From: Kordia sp. SMS9
GTDB taxonomy: Bacteria > Bacteroidota > Bacteroidia > Flavobacteriales > Flavobacteriaceae
Assembly: GCF_003352465.1 (NCBI RefSeq)
Contig: NZ_CP031153.1
Coordinates: 3,214,987 to 3,278,986 of the forward strand
Direction of reading: 5' to 3'
DNA: 64,000 bases
Within the stretch, counting starts at the first letter, position 1, and every line of letters starts with the position of its first letter. The translations under genes and the position numbers were made by a program. Of this stretch, positions 46,039 to 57,000 are shown one piece after another. The notes beneath the pieces are model-generated. The model was not told the origin of the DNA and ran no database searches. It saw only the letters and a program-made list of their open reading frames with translations.

Positions 46039-49000
46039 ATGAATACACTTATAACCACCAAAAACTTTAAACTAATAGTATGTATTCTTTATCTACTACC
46101 TCAAATTGGGTTTAACCAAAATACAACAGATATTCCTCCACTTTCTGTGAATCAGTACAGTGAGTTGAATCAAATTAGAAAAATAAACGATCCTACTACG
46201 TTAAAAAAATTTCAAGACATAAAACGTGGTGTAGCTAGGCTGTGTTATAATGATTCCGATTTTAATTGTGTCAATGGATTTTTAGTGAACAACACAAATA
46301 ATTTGCATGATGGTAATCAACAGATTAAAGAATTATTTTTTATAACTGAAAACCTTAACCATGTAAACTCTGGAGATAAAAAAGTTTATTTATCATTTGA
46401 CTTTGAGCTGCCAGGTACCGATGCTAACCAAAATGATCTTAATACATTTACGATCAATAGAATGTATGAAGTTGAGGTAAGTGAAATTATTGAAACGAAT
46501 AGAAATGTCAAATTATATAAAATTACTTTTGACGATGCAGAACAAGGAGATACCAATGCTTTTTATAACACGTATGTACTTGGCTGGGACATAGGAGACA
46601 ATTCAATAAAAGATCAATATCTTTCAAATATATCTCACTACTCATCGGGCTTAGGGAATGCCAGAAGTTCTTACAAAAGTATATTCCAAAACTATGATGG
46701 AGCAAATATTAATAATGTTAGACTTAGTGAAGGTAATTTCTTAATCAATCAAGCTGATTATGAAAATCTTAATGGAAATCTTGCTAGTTTATATAATATA
46801 CTTGGTTCACCCTTATTAAATGAAGAAGGGAATGCTGTCGCTTATGCGAATGTGTTTCCGCACAGGTATAACACCATAAAAGAAAGATGGTTATCCTATT
46901 ACGAAAGAACCAATCCTCTCCAAAGAACATATCGTCCAAATTTTATAGATGGTTTAGAATTTGATATTCAACATAAAACTTGGCTAAATAAAGTGAGAGG
47001 TGGCTTTTTACATGATTTAATTCCCAATCCTGTAGATGCTAGTTATGATCTAACCATAAATGGTGCTGAATCAGAGGTCATAACTTTAGTGTCGACAGAT
47101 TTTTTCCCTTTTGATCCTAGAGCCTCACACTTGAATAAATACAATTTAATTGAAGAATATTATGGAGATGGTATTAATGCAGGACCTGGCAATGCAAGTC
47201 AAAGTGATGTATTACTCTATGTGACACCAAATAATGATACCGATATAGTATTGTATGGCAAACAGCTCTTTCCTGAATTGCCTTTAGGATTTGTCAATGG
47301 AACCAAACCATTTCAAGGGAAACCCTGGTTTATAGGCCAAAATCCTTACAACCTACCCAATTTTCCAACTAGAAAACTTAGTATTCTTGATTTTACTAGA
47401 GATACCGATAAAATTAAGAGTAATCTATTAGACTATTTAAGAAAAACCAATACAGGTGGCATTGAACTGCTAAGTAATTTTGATTTTCCCGCTACCATAC
47501 ATTTAAGAACAAAATCAACTAGCCCAACAGCTTCTATCCGTGGAATACGATTGCCTCATAAACTCCCCGTAAATGCCAAAGAGTTATTTGAAGATGGAGC
47601 GTATAATGATTTATGGCAATCCTATAAATATAAAGAAAGTAAATACAGTACCCAAATCGGTAATGACCACTTGCACATAGAAAGTGTAGAAATAAACACA
47701 TGGGACCAACCAGAAAATATTAGAACTCAAATACAAAATGATCCACAACACCCTTTATATCCAATCAATCCTATTTATTCTAAAAAAATCACCACAGGAG
47801 ATAATGGTGGCTATCTTAATTTAGATAACTTAGTCTATAAGTTTCAGACAAATGCAAGTTTAGAATTAATAAATGATTCTGGACTTCCAAATGATGTAGA
47901 TTCAAAAGACTTCTTCATAGAAATAATAATAACACTCAAAAAGAATTTTAACGGTGAAGTATCTGCCCGTGCTTGGATTGACTTTTTTAATAGAGAAGAG
48001 ACAGTAGGAAAAAAAGAAGAGACAGTTGGGACTGAAACAGAGTATACGTATAATTTTGTAAATGATCCAATAGCACATCCAATTGAAAAGATTGGAGAAT
48101 CTCAAAATTTATACAATGTTGAGGATTTTAATGTCATCAGAATTAATGAAAAAATACCAGCATTTGGTATTGATGAAAATAGTTCGAAATTAGGAAAAAA
48201 GCGCTTGCGTATATCGGTAAAACGAGGTGCAACATACCCTGAACAAGATTCTTTTAATGAAAATACTTTAGGCGAGGTAGAAGACTATTTAATTGATGTG
48301 CAATTAGAGGAAAACCCTAATGTAAATGATGAATTGATTGCAAGAGCAACATTAAATGTATATGCAAAAATATATCAAAAAGGTTCTACAGGAGCACAAG
48401 AGCAACAAAGTGATACCGACCCCAATTGTACAGCAGGTAGTAGCGCAGCATTAGATGCTTTACTTTACGACGACAACGGTCAGGAAGATAATCTAGGGAT
48501 ACAACGTACTTGTAGCGAATGGGTAGGACCTTGCGCAACAGGTGGCAATTGTTCAAGTTTATATAACGTAGATACCAATGCAATTGGAGATGAAGTCATA
48601 AATTTAGATGGACTACATTATGCCAATTTAGATACAGAAAACATCTATACCACTGGCGATTTTACACAAGGCTTTTCTGTATATGCAAAATTTAGTCCAA
48701 GCAACCCTTTAAGGACTGCAACTACTCAGTATCTCTATGCTATGGGTAATTTAGACGGCAGTAGTATCAACGATGGTTGGGGTTTACGCTTTATACCAGA
48801 CAACGAAAACCCAGCTATAGAACTGGTCGTAAATGCCAATGCAGTAGTTCAAACGTATAAAATTCCATTAGCTGATTGGCTTTTAACAAACCCGAATATT
48901 TGGATAGAATGTCTAGTGGTAAAAAATAACAACAAACTCGTGGCACTTGTAAAAAACAACAGTACCAACCAACTTAAACGAGAAAGCATCACCTTATACA

Positions 49001-50844
49001 ATAAGGCGATGTCTATTTCTGCTCCCACAACACTGGGTGGAGTAGCCTGGAGTACTTATGATAATTTTAATGGAAAAATAGACCAATTTATCTTTTGGGA
49101 TACTCCATTGAATGAAAGAGATCAAGATATCTTCATGGATGTAGAAAATACGATAAGCCCAACAGGTGCTGAAATTTGTGAGGCTATAGCAGATAAAACG
49201 TTAATTTCCATTCAAAATACTAGTGCAGATAGATACGATGTAGAAACGCCACCTGTTGGAGCAGATCCTAATAGCCCTCCAACCAATCCAAATGCTCATG
49301 ATTTAGCACTACAAAATGGCGAATATGTTCCACAAGGAGCAAACTCTTGGGAAGGGTATTATATAAATTCACTTTTTCAAGACAATAATCCTATTGAAGG
49401 TGAAAATGAAGTGACTATTTTGCAAGTACCAAAGCCCTATATGATGTCAAGAGCATATACCTCTTTAGGAGGGAGTTCATTTCCTAATCCAGAGGGAGGA
49501 GATGATGATGATGACTTTGATAATGATCCGGCGAACAACTATGCGCCTCTCATTCCTCAACCATCGGATAATCTTGGATTTGACCCACAAAACCCAAACA
49601 CTTGGAATTACTGGGCAGAGTTAGATAAATTAAATAGTGAAATACAACAACTCATTAGAGAATGGCGTAAAGTAAGTAGTACAGCAGGTGTTAACTTTAT
49701 AATTACAGCCAATGATAACGATAGGCAAATTTTCAAATCTTTTGCCAACCATATAAATACCTTTAGTGGTGCACTCAATATCGTTAGAGGCGAAGAAAAG
49801 ATATCTGACTATTTGTATTTGTTGTATTCATGGGATCAAGAGTACGGTATACTCAATAACATACCTCAAGTCAATGTCTATCGAACGTTGTTGCGTTATG
49901 TGATCAATTACCATAGTTTTTTCGATCAATTAGCCGACTGTTACCAACAAGGGGAATGCGAGATAGACCTTACGGATAATTTAACAACCATAGCTTTAGA
50001 TTGGTTTGGAGTGATTGTACCTGATACGGTTATCAAGCGTGTTATAAATACTGTATTTACCTTAACAGGATTGCCAGATGTCGGAAAAGTAGCTGTTATT
50101 TATCAATCTAAAGGATCGAATAACGAAGTAACTGTGGGTGTTAAACACGATGGAAGCTTGTATTTTGAGACGAAATTAAATAATGTGGTTAGAGATATAC
50201 AATCGGTTATGAAAATTCCACTAAATAAAGAGGTAGAAATTACTACGACATTTAATGATGGTATGATGACAGCAAGTATAGGCGGTATTCCTATACAAGA
50301 TACAGCTATCCATCCCGAAGAAAGTATAAATTATACAAATTTCACCGAAGATGGAAATGGCTCGTGTGTTGGAGGTCCTTGTAACACGACAACTACAACT
50401 TTGGTTGACGCAGACGTCAAAATTAATAGGATTTTTGTTTTAAACGAAACACTGAGTCAATTAGAAAAGTTAAACATCACCAATTGTACACTTACAAATA
50501 GCAATGCTCCAAACTCCAGTAGAGATTCAGACAACCAAACTGTAAAAATTGATACAGAACAAGACGCTACAGAAGATACCAAAGTTCAAACCGTTTTTGC
50601 TCTTTTTCCAAACCCAGTTAAAGAAGAGCTCAACATTATGCTAGAAGTTCAACAAGAAGGTCTTATGGAGGTAGAAATATTTGATATGACTGGAAGAAAA
50701 GTGTATACCCAATCTTGGTCAGAGATAGATAAGGGACACCATCTCATTACCTTACGACAGCTTAACCTTAGTGATGGGAGTTATATTGTGAAAATAAAAG
50801 CTGGAGATATAAATCGTACTGAACAAATTATTATTAAAAGATAA
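46039..50844 (+). CDS. Very large T9SS-sorted protein with inactivated trypsin-like domain, GEVED-like and LamG-like regions (locus B, gene 5)
   Basis: 1601 residues, a diverged and longer paralogue of the preceding gene. Signal peptide (about 1-28), trypsin-like domain (about 55-285), beta-rich region, GEVED-like domain (about 640-755, ending LGEVEDYLIDV), LamG-like region (about 835-1040), a second lectin-like stretch (about 1340-1490) and type A T9SS sorting domain (about 1522-1601). The trypsin-like part keeps YVLGWD and GSPLLNEEG, but the HC motif reads ITENLN, the Asp region reads NVKLYKI and the residue before GSP that should be the nucleophile Ser reads Leu; all three catalytic positions appear lost. 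About residues 1085-1160 are Asn/Pro/Asp-rich linker. No known enzyme domain is visible in the rest. Confidence 0.72.
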   Translation: MNTLITTKNFKLIVCILYLLPQIGFNQNTTDIPPLSVNQYSELNQIRKINDPTTLKKFQDIKRGVARLCYNDSDFNCVNGFLVNNTNNLHDGNQQIKELFFITENLNHVNSGDKKVYLSFDFELPGTDANQNDLNTFTINRMYEVEVSEIIETNRNVKLYKITFDDAEQGDTNAFYNTYVLGWDIGDNSIKDQYLSNISHYSSGLGNARSSYKSIFQNYDGANINNVRLSEGNFLINQADYENLNGNLASLYNILGSPLLNEEGNAVAYANVFPHRYNTIKERWLSYYERTNPLQRTYRPNFIDGLEFDIQHKTWLNKVRGGFLHDLIPNPVDASYDLTINGAESEVITLVSTDFFPFDPRASHLNKYNLIEEYYGDGINAGPGNASQSDVLLYVTPNNDTDIVLYGKQLFPELPLGFVNGTKPFQGKPWFIGQNPYNLPNFPTRKLSILDFTRDTDKIKSNLLDYLRKTNTGGIELLSNFDFPATIHLRTKSTSPTASIRGIRLPHKLPVNAKELFEDGAYNDLWQSYKYKESKYSTQIGNDHLHIESVEINTWDQPENIRTQIQNDPQHPLYPINPIYSKKITTGDNGGYLNLDNLVYKFQTNASLELINDSGLPNDVDSKDFFIEIIITLKKNFNGEVSARAWIDFFNREETVGKKEETVGTETEYTYNFVNDPIAHPIEKIGESQNLYNVEDFNVIRINEKIPAFGIDENSSKLGKKRLRISVKRGATYPEQDSFNENTLGEVEDYLIDVQLEENPNVNDELIARATLNVYAKIYQKGSTGAQEQQSDTDPNCTAGSSAALDALLYDDNGQEDNLGIQRTCSEWVGPCATGGNCSSLYNVDTNAIGDEVINLDGLHYANLDTENIYTTGDFTQGFSVYAKFSPSNPLRTATTQYLYAMGNLDGSSINDGWGLRFIPDNENPAIELVVNANAVVQTYKIPLADWLLTNPNIWIECLVVKNNNKLVALVKNNSTNQLKRESITLYNKAMSISAPTTLGGVAWSTYDNFNGKIDQFIFWDTPLNERDQDIFMDVENTISPTGAEICEAIADKTLISIQNTSADRYDVETPPVGADPNSPPTNPNAHDLALQNGEYVPQGANSWEGYYINSLFQDNNPIEGENEVTILQVPKPYMMSRAYTSLGGSSFPNPEGGDDDDDFDNDPANNYAPLIPQPSDNLGFDPQNPNTWNYWAELDKLNSEIQQLIREWRKVSSTAGVNFIITANDNDRQIFKSFANHINTFSGALNIVRGEEKISDYLYLLYSWDQEYGILNNIPQVNVYRTLLRYVINYHSFFDQLADCYQQGECEIDLTDNLTTIALDWFGVIVPDTVIKRVINTVFTLTGLPDVGKVAVIYQSKGSNNEVTVGVKHDGSLYFETKLNNVVRDIQSVMKIPLNKEVEITTTFNDGMMTASIGGIPIQDTAIHPEESINYTNFTEDGNGSCVGGPCNTTTTTLVDADVKINRIFVLNETLSQLEKLNITNCTLTNSNAPNSSRDSDNQTVKIDTEQDATEDTKVQTVFALFPNPVKEELNIMLEVQQEGLMEVEIFDMTGRKVYTQSWSEIDKGHHLITLRQLNLSDGSYIVKIKAGDINRTEQIIIKR

Positions 50845-50858
50845 TTATGTAAGTTTTT
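50761..50858 (+). repeat. Near-identical 3' end shared with the previous gene (copy 2)
   Basis: Second copy of the sorting-domain end described at 45758-45857, again including the stop codon and the bases just after it. Confidence 0.75.
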
Positions 50859-51417
50859 ATAAAATCAGAAGTGTCCAATACACATTTTTAAAAGCGGGAT
50901 TTCCTTATGGGATTTCCCGCTTTAGTTATATCTTGATTTTTACCACAAAACTGTAAGCATTCGGTAAAACCTTTATTGTATGCTTTAAGACAATTTTGCA
51001 TGACTGGATTCTACATAAATATTTTATGATTAGTTGCAGATGATAGTAGAATTGGTATTATACCAATATACATTTAAACTGGTGTTTTGGGTACGAAGTT
51101 GCTTTGACTGTATAGGATGCTGTGAAGGGTTTGCATAGCCGTAGCTACGGAAAGTATTCGCAAAGAACTAAACCGCCAAATGAACGAGTTTATAAACATC
51201 ATTTTATGTGTAAACCGGTATTAGACGGGAGGTTTCTGTGAAGTTGGTGTAAGTCCTCCAAATTTAGCTACGAAGTAAGTTTTACAAAATTATAATTTAA
51301 TTTAGTAGAAGAAATTCATTTTATTAAATCTTCTTGTTTAGGGGGAATCAATTGAAGTGATTTTCTATTTAGTTTTAAAAATAATTCTTATACTTGCATG
51401 AAAGGGAAAAAAAATTT
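50845..51417. other. Intergenic region with hairpin and possible MITE
   Basis: About 570 bp without a protein gene, between locus B and the NRPS locus. A 9-bp stem (aaagcggga at 50891-50899, tcccgcttt at 50915-50923) could end the locus B transcript, although the T tract is weak. Then follows a possible small mobile element at 51054-51228. Confidence 0.5.
51054..51228. repeat. Possible MITE with imperfect terminal inverted repeats
   Basis: The left end contains the palindrome attggta-tta-taccaat and reads ttataccaatatacattt; the right end, read on the other strand, is taataccggtttacacat, matching at about 12 of 18 positions. The middle has a ccgtagctacgg palindrome and a GC content higher than its surroundings. 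No open frame spans it. Confidence 0.35.
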
Positions 51418-53814
51418 ATGAATAAGAAAGTAATCTTACAATTATTACTATTTTTATGTTTTACTGTAAGCGCACAAACTAACATTAAAGGGATTGTTTT
51501 AGAAAAAGACACGAAACAACCTTTAGAATTTGCCGAGGTAATATTAATTGCTAAAAAATCTTCAAATATTAAAGGAACAATAACAGATGAGAAAGGAAAT
51601 TTTCAATTAAATCCATCAATAGGTAGTTATAATTTACAGATAATATATGTTGGAAAAGTCCTATATGATATAAGTTTAGAAGTTACGAACGAACTTATAG
51701 ATCTTGGAATCATAGAAGTTGTTAATTCTCAAAAATTAGATGAAATTACGATCACAGCAAAGAAGCGGTTAATTCAACGAAAAGTAGATCGTTTAGTCTT
51801 TAATGTTGAAAACTCAATACAAGCATCTCAAGGAAACGCTACAGACCTTCTAGCAATAACACCAAGTATAAATGTTCAAAATAATGCCATAACAATGCTT
51901 GGTAAAAGCGATATGGCAGTAATGATTAATGAAAGTCTTGTTCAACTTTCTGGAGAAGAACTTGTTAACTACTTGAAGTCATTACGATCTGAGGATATAA
52001 AAAATATAGAAGTTTTTAGCATACCACCTGCTAAATATGAAGCATTAGGCAGTAGTGGAATCATTAACATCAATTTAAAGAAATCAAAAAAAGATTCTTG
52101 GAGTGCATCAATAGGAGGAAACTATCTTCAAAGAGTATATCCTAGTGCAAGTTTAATGAGTAGTTTTAATTACAACAAAAATAAGCTTAGTGTTACCTCT
52201 TCTTTAAACTATGACAAAGGTTCTTGGTTTACAGATCAAGAAAATTACACATTCTTTCCAGATGAATTATGGAATAGAAAATCACCATACAGAGCAAAAT
52301 ATGAAAGATATCATGGGCGATTTGGAGTAAATTACGACCTTACTTCCAAATGGACTATAGGGGCTCAATATGGATTCAATAATAGCATGTATTTGTTAGA
52401 TGAAAACTCATCCACGGCTATTTCTGAAACTGCAAACAACCAACTCGTAAGATCCTTGCGATCGCAAGTAGATACAGATCAAGATCGTTTAATTCACACT
52501 ATTAATTTAAACAATACCTATGCTATTGATACTTTAGGAAAAAGAGTATCATTAAATCTTGATTATTTTACATTTAACAATTCTGATGACATATCATATA
52601 CTGGGAATTCTACTATTTTCTCGCCAAATACAGAAAGTTTCTATGCGGGAATCAACACAAATACTCAGAAAATAAAAAATATATCAGGAAAATTAGATAT
52701 TGATTATCCAACCAAATGGATAGATTTAGATTTTGGACTCAAAGTAACTGAATCAAAAACTAGTAATGATATTTTTTCTTTTAACAGCGGAATCGTAGAT
52801 GATCCTGTGCTCAGTTTTCCTCTAGAACGTAATAATTTTGACTATGATGAAAATGTACAGGCAGTGTATATTTCTGGAACTAAAAAAATTAACAAATTCT
52901 GGCAGGCCAAATTAGGATTTAGGTTAGAATTGACGCAAACAGAAACGTTTACTCAAAACACAAATAGTTCTACAGAAAATGACTATGAAAAGTTATTTCC
53001 TACCTTTTATGTATCGTACAAACCCAACGATAATGCAACGTACTCATTCAGTTATGGCAAAAGGATAAATAGGCCTCAATTTTATTTTCTAAACCCAAAT
53101 AGTTACTTTACAAGTCCATTTCAAGTACGAGAAGGAAACCCTTTTTTACAACCAGCATTTATAGATAATTTCGAATTTAATTTCACCTACAAAAAGCTAA
53201 ACAGCAAACTCTATTTTAGTCAAGAACAAGATGTGTTTGCTCAAATACATATCCCTGATGAAAATACAAATTTAACTCGCTTAACCGTAGCTAATTACAT
53301 AGATACTAAACGATTTGGTTTATCTGAAAGCTATACATTTAGTCCCTTTAGTTGGTGGGAAAGCAGTACCTTTTTTGACCTCAACTATGTCATTTTTGAC
53401 TCTGATATCAACATCACAGAAGAGGAAAATACAGGATTCAATTCAAGAATATCAACATATAATGATTTTAATTTAAACAAAGAAAAAACCTTGCGATGCA
53501 ATGTCAATTATTGGTATAATTTTGCCAATGTTGATGGTATTTACAATAACAGAGCGATAAGTTCATTATCCTTTGCAATTCAATACCTATTGCTCAATAA
53601 AAACCTGGATATTTCATTAAGAGCGAATGATATATTTAAAACTCAATATTTTGATTATGAATCAAGAGTTAATGGTATTTTTCAAAGAGAAAGATACTAT
53701 GACGATGCTCAATCCCTTCAACTTTCCATAACATATAAGTTTGGTAACAACAATATAAGCGTAGCGACCAAAGAAACTGGAAACGAAGAAGAAAAAAGAC
53801 GTACTGGAAATTAA
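51418..53814 (+). CDS. TonB-dependent receptor of the outer-membrane beta-barrel family
   Basis: 798 residues from ATG 51418, which opens directly on a signal peptide (MNKKVILQLLLFLCFTVSAQ); a TTG at 51394 would add eight charged residues. A carboxypeptidase regulatory-like domain (about 22-105; GIVLEKDTKQPLEFAEVIL) precedes a plug (about 120-220; AIMNESLV-type block MAVMINESLVQLSGEELVNYL, PPAKYEALGSSGIININLK) and a long barrel. It lacks the SusC signature, and no SusD partner follows. Placed upstream of the NRPS genes, it may take up the peptide product or its metal complex; that role is inferred. Confidence 0.8.
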   Translation: MNKKVILQLLLFLCFTVSAQTNIKGIVLEKDTKQPLEFAEVILIAKKSSNIKGTITDEKGNFQLNPSIGSYNLQIIYVGKVLYDISLEVTNELIDLGIIEVVNSQKLDEITITAKKRLIQRKVDRLVFNVENSIQASQGNATDLLAITPSINVQNNAITMLGKSDMAVMINESLVQLSGEELVNYLKSLRSEDIKNIEVFSIPPAKYEALGSSGIININLKKSKKDSWSASIGGNYLQRVYPSASLMSSFNYNKNKLSVTSSLNYDKGSWFTDQENYTFFPDELWNRKSPYRAKYERYHGRFGVNYDLTSKWTIGAQYGFNNSMYLLDENSSTAISETANNQLVRSLRSQVDTDQDRLIHTINLNNTYAIDTLGKRVSLNLDYFTFNNSDDISYTGNSTIFSPNTESFYAGINTNTQKIKNISGKLDIDYPTKWIDLDFGLKVTESKTSNDIFSFNSGIVDDPVLSFPLERNNFDYDENVQAVYISGTKKINKFWQAKLGFRLELTQTETFTQNTNSSTENDYEKLFPTFYVSYKPNDNATYSFSYGKRINRPQFYFLNPNSYFTSPFQVREGNPFLQPAFIDNFEFNFTYKKLNSKLYFSQEQDVFAQIHIPDENTNLTRLTVANYIDTKRFGLSESYTFSPFSWWESSTFFDLNYVIFDSDINITEEENTGFNSRISTYNDFNLNKEKTLRCNVNYWYNFANVDGIYNNRAISSLSFAIQYLLLNKNLDISLRANDIFKTQYFDYESRVNGIFQRERYYDDAQSLQLSITYKFGNNNISVATKETGNEEEKRRTGN

Positions 53815-54007
53815 CTTTTAATCGCAAAATCTTCCCTCAAAAGATTAATTGTTAACGTATAAATAGATATTTAATATAATGAAAAGCTATTAAGTAGTGT
53901 TTGGTGTATCAAATGATCAAAGGATACAATCAAAATGCTTGGTATCGTGGAAAAGATAATGTAACACTGTATTAATTAATCATTAATACACCCCTGAAGT
54001 ATTGTAT

Positions 54008-57000
54008 ATGAAATTGTTATTTAGTAAACTCAATGAATTAGGAGTTCGACTCAAGGTAGAACAAAAAGAGTTAAAGATTAAAGCCCCAAAAGGAGTATTA
54101 ACGAAAGCTATTATTGCAGAAATTAAAGCGCATAAAAGTGATTTAATAGCGCTACTGTCTAATTCAGATACCCAAATTTCCAAAACTGAGTATCAAGAAT
54201 CCTATCCATTGACATCTGCACAGAAACGGATGTGGATTTTGCATCAAATGCAAGGAAATAGTGCTGCATATACGATTCCTATAGCATTTGAAATTACGGG
54301 TATTATTGACTTGGAAAAGTTAGAAAAAGCATTCCAATACATCATACATCGTCATGAAAGTTTGCGAACATATTTTACGCAGAAAGAGAACCAAGAAATT
54401 CAACAATGTATTCTTCCTCAGAACGATTCAATATTCAAACTTGAAGTTATTACCACTAATGAAGAATCAGCTATTGAAGCAATAGAAGCTCATAATAAAT
54501 ACTCATTTTTATTAGAAAAAGCACCTTTGTGGAAAGCAAAAGTATTTCGACTTTCAGAAAACCGTCATATCATTTCACTAATAATGCATCACATTATAAG
54601 CGATGGTTGGTCTATGGAAATTTTTATCAAAGATCTATTATTCGCGTATGATTGTTTACAGCATAAAAAGACGATTGATCTCCCAGAACTTTCTATTCAA
54701 TACAAAGATTATACTGTTTGGAATATTGAAGAACGTTTAAAGCCAGCTTATACAGAAGCAAGGAATTATTGGAAACAAAAATTTTCAGGAGAACTTCCAA
54801 TTGTTTCGTGGCCAGGTTTTAAAACAAGACCTAAAATAAAAACGTTTCATGGAAATACATATACCCACAATTTTTCAGAAGCTTTTACAGAAAAAATTGA
54901 AGCATTTGCCGTAAAAGAAGATTGTTCCTTATTCATGCTTTTAATGACCGCTATAAATATTTTATGTTATAAATATACCAATACAACGGATACCATTATA
55001 GGAACACCAATTGCAAATAGAGATCGTACCGAATTAGAAGCGCAAATAGGATTGTACTTAAACACATTAGCCATTCGAACCTCATTTGAAGCCACTAAAA
55101 CGATTCGTGAATTATTGGCTATTCAAAAACACACATTACTTGAAGCGTATACACACCAAGCATATCCATTTGATGAATTGGTGGATGCTCTTTCATTAGA
55201 ACGAGATGTTTCACGCTCTCCATTATTTGATGTAATGGTAGTATTGCATAGCCAACAAAATATAGCCAACAAAACAGAAAATAGACTGAAAGGCTTAGAC
55301 TTAAAACCATACCTAAAGTTAGCAGCCAAAACAAGTCGATTTGATTATACGTATGCATTCTTTAGGGGAGAAAAACTACAATTAAAACTCACCTACAATA
55401 CAGACATATACGAAGCATTGCACGTACAACAACTCTGTCAGCATTTGGAAAATATACTTGAAGAAATTGTTACAAATCCACAACAAAAAATAAACGAAAT
55501 CAACTATCTGTCAACAGCAGAAACAAAGTTGCTATTGGAAGATTTCACAGCAACGAAAATCGACTATAATCAACAAGAAACAATTCTCAATTTATTTGAA
55601 GAGCAAGTAGTAAAAACACCAAATGCAATTGCTATTGTATTTGAAGATAAAACAATTGACTATAAAACGCTAAATGCAACGGCAAATCAACTAGCTAACT
55701 ATTTAGATACCACATATCAACTAGAATTAAATGACTTAGTCGGCATAAAATTAGTTCGAAATGAATGGATGCTTATAAGCATGTTAGCAGTATTAAAAAC
55801 AGGTGCCGCTTATGTTCCAATAGATCCAAATTACCCCGAAGATCGTGTCACGTATATTGAAAGTCATAGTCAATGTACGCTTACAATAACTTTTGAAGAA
55901 TTACAGAAATTTAAAACAAATCAAGAAAAATATGCTGCAAAAAATCTAGAAAAAGTGATTGATGCCAATAGCTTGGCTTATGTAATATATACTTCCGGAT
56001 CTACAGGAAAACCGAAAGGCGTAATGATTACCCACAAGAATGCTACAAGTTTTTTACAATGGGCAGCACATGAATTTGACCTTTCAACATTTGAAACGGT
56101 ATATGCAACAACTTCATTCTGTTTTGACTTATCAATATTTGAGATATTTTTCACATTAACAGTTGGGAAAAAGATACGACTATTACAAGATGCTTTAGAA
56201 ATAAAAACGTATGTAGATACTGACAAAAAAGTGTTGTTAAATACAGTTCCTTCAGTCATTAAAAAAATACCTGAAATTACACATGATAATATCCGCGTTA
56301 TCAATGTAGCGGGAGAAGAATTCCCTATTGACGAGCACTTCCTTTCGTTAGCAAAGAAAAAAGAAATTCGAAATCTTTACGGGCCTTCTGAAGATACTAC
56401 ATACAGCACTTGTTATCGTATACAAGGAACAGAAAAAACAAATGTGTCCATAGGAAAACCTATCGCAAATGGACATGTTTATATTTTATCTGAAACCATG
56501 AAAGTACAGCCCATTGGTGTATCAGGAGAATTATGTGTGTCTGGAGCTGGTTTGTCAAAAGGGTATTTGCATAATGACACATTAACAGCAGAGAAATTTA
56601 TACCACATCCGTTTATAAAGGGTGAATTATTATACAAAACGGGCGACTTGGCTAAATGGTTGCCAGATGGAAACATAGCGTTTTTAGGTAGAAAAGATAG
56701 ACAAGTAAAAATAAGAGGCTACAGAATAGAGTTGGGAGAAATTGAAAACGTATTGACTAGTTTTTCAGATGATATCTCAGAAGTAGTGCTCATGGTAAAA
56801 AAAGTGCAAAAGTATAAAGTCCTAGTAGCATATTTTACAACTAAAAATGATATAGAAAAAACGGAATTGAAAGAATATTTAGCTTCTAAACTTCCAGAAT
56901 ATATGGTTCCAAGCCATTATGTTTCTTTATCACAAATGCCATTAACTCCGAATGGTAAAATAGACAGGAAATCGTTGCCAGAAATTACAGGAGAATCCAT

